Shown here piece by piece: positions 62,469 to 64,000 of a stretch of 64,000 nt of DNA. Location of the stretch: positions 1-64,000 of the forward strand of contig NZ_MRCD01000029.1 of NCBI RefSeq assembly GCF_001904745.1, read 5' to 3'. The translations under genes and the position numbers were made by a program. The notes beneath the pieces were generated by a model. That model had not been told where the DNA came from and did no database searches. It was given only the letters and a program-made list of their open reading frames with translations. Source of the stretch: Calothrix sp. HK-06 (GTDB lineage Bacteria; Cyanobacteriota; Cyanobacteriia; Cyanobacteriales; Nostocaceae). Within the stretch, counting starts at the first letter, position 1; each line of letters begins with the position of its first letter.

Positions 62469-62695
62469 CTAACATCCAAACAATGAACTCCCAACTTCGC
62501 GTGGCGCCACTATGGGAGCGTTAGCTGTAAGTGTGACTTCACCATTTTCAATTATCCAACTTTGCGCTTCCACAATTTGAGTAGGGTTTGAAGAATTATT
62601 CTCTCGTTTTTGCTGCCTTATTTCTTGCGTTCCTCTTTGTACACCAGTAAGGCGCCAATCTTCCCACACAGCATTATTATAAAGTGCGTTGTCGG
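62469..62695 (-). pseudogene. C-terminal fragment of a secreted hemagglutinin-type protein
   Basis: The frame reads SPDNALYNNAVWEDWRLTGV, GTQEIRQQKRENNSSNPTQI, VEAQSWIIENGEVTLTANAP and a terminal Cys (FGC). The IVEAQ-W-I-xxNGxVTLTA pattern is the conserved tail of cyanobacterial two-partner-secretion exoproteins. Only the last 70 or so codons remain, with a TAG upstream. It is distinct from the remnant at 59 kb. Confidence 0.65.
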
Positions 62696-62864
62696 GAGAC
62701 TCCTAACTTGCACATTTCAAAATCCCATATATACCAATGGTTTCAGAAAATGTGCTAGTTTCATATTTTACTGGTGCGTTTACGGCGCCAGTCATATCAT
62801 GTCCGGTAGCATACCCATAGTATAGTTATGAATATGCCTTCTATTACAAGCATCTACTACAGCT

Positions 62865-63562
62865 ATGCCAAAACGTATTAGTATAGAGCCTCATCTATCG
62901 TTATCCGAGTTAGAACAGCGTTACCGTCAAGCCAAGGATGGTGTGAAAAGAAGCCACTACCAAATCCATGAGGCTACTAGCGTCCGGAAGGAGCAGTAGC
63001 GAGGTCTCTGAAATAACTGGCTACAGCCGCGCGTTGGATTTATGAACTTGTGTGGGGATATAACCATATTGGTCCAGAATCATTAGGAGACAAAAGACAT
63101 AATCATCCCGGCGCCAAAACAATGAGTGGATGATGTACAACAAGCACAATTATGGCAGGCGCTGCAATCGCCTCCAGAAGATGGAGGGTTATGGAACGGA
63201 CGCTCATGTTGCAGATTGGATAAGCGGATTAGTCGGGTATTCAGTAAGTAGACAACGTGGATGGGAGTATCTTAAAGAAATGAAGCTGCGCTTGAGAGTA
63301 CCTCGACCCTCACATCAGGAAACAGATTATTTTGAGCAGGAGGAATGGAAAAAAAAGTTGACATCCGAGGTGGCTCAAGTTCAAAAGAACCACCCCGGCA
63401 CCCACTTCCGAAGTATGGACAATCGATGAACACAGAGTTGGGCTTAAACCTGTTATTAGAAAGATATGGGTGGATGAATGGACAGTACCAGTAGCAAATG
63501 TTTATTGGCGGTTTAAATGGTTGTGGTTATCTCATATCTTGCAACTACATTTTTGCATGTAA
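62865..63562 (+). pseudogene. IS630-family transposase remnant with several frameshifts
   Basis: Pieces in successive frames spell an IS630-type transposase: MPKRISIEPHLSLSELEQRY, RQAKDGVKRSHYQI, then SEVSEITGYSRA, WIYELVWGYNHIGPESLGDK, RHNHPGAK, QALQSPPEDGGLWNG, VADWISGLVGYSVSRQRG, WEYLKEMKLRLRVPRPSHQE, EVWTIDEHRVGLKPVIRKIW and VANVYWRFKWLWL. At least four frameshifts are needed. The 3' end with the last catalytic Glu is missing after about 63530. Inactive and truncated; no terminal repeats could be placed. Confidence 0.8.
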
Positions 63563-63637
63563 TATTAATTGCCGAATCTGTAACTACGCTCATACCCACC
63601 TAGTATTCCATGTCATTAGTTTTGGTGGGTTGGTTTG

Positions 63638-63727
63638 CAACGGATACAACGGATGATTTTTTTGTTACAAACAAGTTTTGGCTATTTAAAATTACCTATC
63701 CGCTACATCCGTTAATCATCCGTTGCT
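63638..63727. repeat. Inverted-repeat element of the CAACGGAT family, last copy
   Basis: The left end GCAACGGATACAACGGATG and right end ACATCCGTTAATCATCCG + TTGC face each other over about 90 bp, the same design as the 16888-16985 element. It lies between the IS630 remnant and the precursor-peptide gene. Confidence 0.75.
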
Positions 63728-63876
63728 AATATTTCTACCTCTCAAAACTTTTGACATAAACCACTAGGTATTTTTAAATAAATGCATAATTCAGACTTGC
63801 ACTTGCCAAGAGTATATATAAAAGGCAATCAAACAATTGTTTTTTTCCATTAAACACAAACAACGGAGAAACAAAA

Positions 63877-64000
63877 ATGTCTATTAACAGCCGAACACAA
63901 GCTCATCAAGAAGCATTTCAAGAATTAGTCGAGTTAAACGATGATGATTTGAATGTTATAGTTGGTGGACAAGGAAGTCAATACTTACATGGACAAATAG
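63877..64000 (+). CDS. Double-glycine leader precursor peptide (RiPP/bacteriocin type), cut by window end
   Basis: The ORF starts at ATG 63877 with a good ACGGAG ribosome binding site and is still open after 41 codons at the window edge. The leader-like part is acidic and helical (HQEAFQELVELNDDDLNVIV) and ends in GG, the classical cleavage site of peptidase-containing ABC exporters; the core would begin QGSQYLHGQI. This pattern (ELxxxxLNxVxGG) fits cyanobacterial bacteriocin or RiPP precursors. Modification and export genes would be expected beyond the window. Product class cannot be told from the visible core. Confidence 0.7.
   Translation, partial: MSINSRTQAHQEAFQELVELNDDDLNVIVGGQGSQYLHGQI

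Overview
The window is chromosomal DNA of a cyanobacterium. It carries psaD (photosystem I), ftrV (ferredoxin:thioredoxin reductase variable chain), the cyanobacteria-restricted DUF2973/DUF2605 pair, a CpcT/CpeT-type protein and a conserved cyanobacterial sigma factor. Heptameric short tandem repeats between genes and many signalling proteins point to a filamentous, probably heterocyst-forming lineage (inference). The DNA is AT-rich. The usual cyanobacterial palindrome GCGATCGC was not seen, while GGCGCC occurs about 110 times by hand count, apparently as this genome's HIP-like palindrome.

Layout. 0.3-8.5 kb: a hybrid response regulator/histidine kinase, two coiled-coil paralogues (one with a nonsense codon), a NagZ-like hexosaminidase, an HNH-nuclease operon, an orphan antitoxin, mutL and a Cys-less rhodanese. 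8.8-16.9 kb: adenosine-deaminase-like protein, CHASE3-type histidine kinase, purA, rplY, a two-domain kinase and two membrane proteins. 17-22.4 kb: a dead NTPase gene, ftrV, a zinc-ribbon PP2C phosphatase, a Fur-family regulator and purS-purQ. 22.4-28 kb: an accessory region with a very large unrecognised protein (in-frame stop near its original start), a small partner truncated by a 204-bp inverted-repeat element, a truncated FAD oxidoreductase and a broken aspartic protease. 28-43.7 kb: aldehyde dehydrogenase, trpE-psaD, DICT-type sensor kinase, glycosyltransferase plus glucosidase, DUF2973/DUF2605, thrS and a WG-repeat protein kinase. 43.8-50 kb: tandem Uma2 genes, AlkA-like glycosylase, hydrolase/epimerase pair, glutathione peroxidase, DnaJ-pentapeptide fusion. 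50-61 kb: DAHP synthase behind an apparent leader-peptide attenuator, exported proteins, a WD40 kinase, UvsE behind a 51-bp tandem repeat, and a second, differently built DAHP synthase. 58.9-63.6 kb is a graveyard of secreted-adhesin, caspase-like and IS630 remnants around an intact sigma factor. At the right edge lies the start of a double-glycine RiPP-type precursor peptide.

Best candidate for something undescribed: a 21-codon ORF at 50314-50379 in which 10 of 21 residues are Phe, Tyr or Trp. It is followed by a strong intrinsic terminator 30 nt before the DAHP synthase start codon, and its last codons can pair with the terminator's left arm. This has the full architecture of ribosome-mediated transcription attenuation by aromatic amino acids. 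A second terminator-like structure precedes it in the same presumed leader. The window also holds trpE and a second DAHP synthase with an N-terminal regulatory domain, so aromatic supply appears to be controlled at several levels.

Other themes are heavy decoration with dispersed palindromes and several gene deaths by single nonsense codons. All family assignments are from reading the translations by eye; no search was run.
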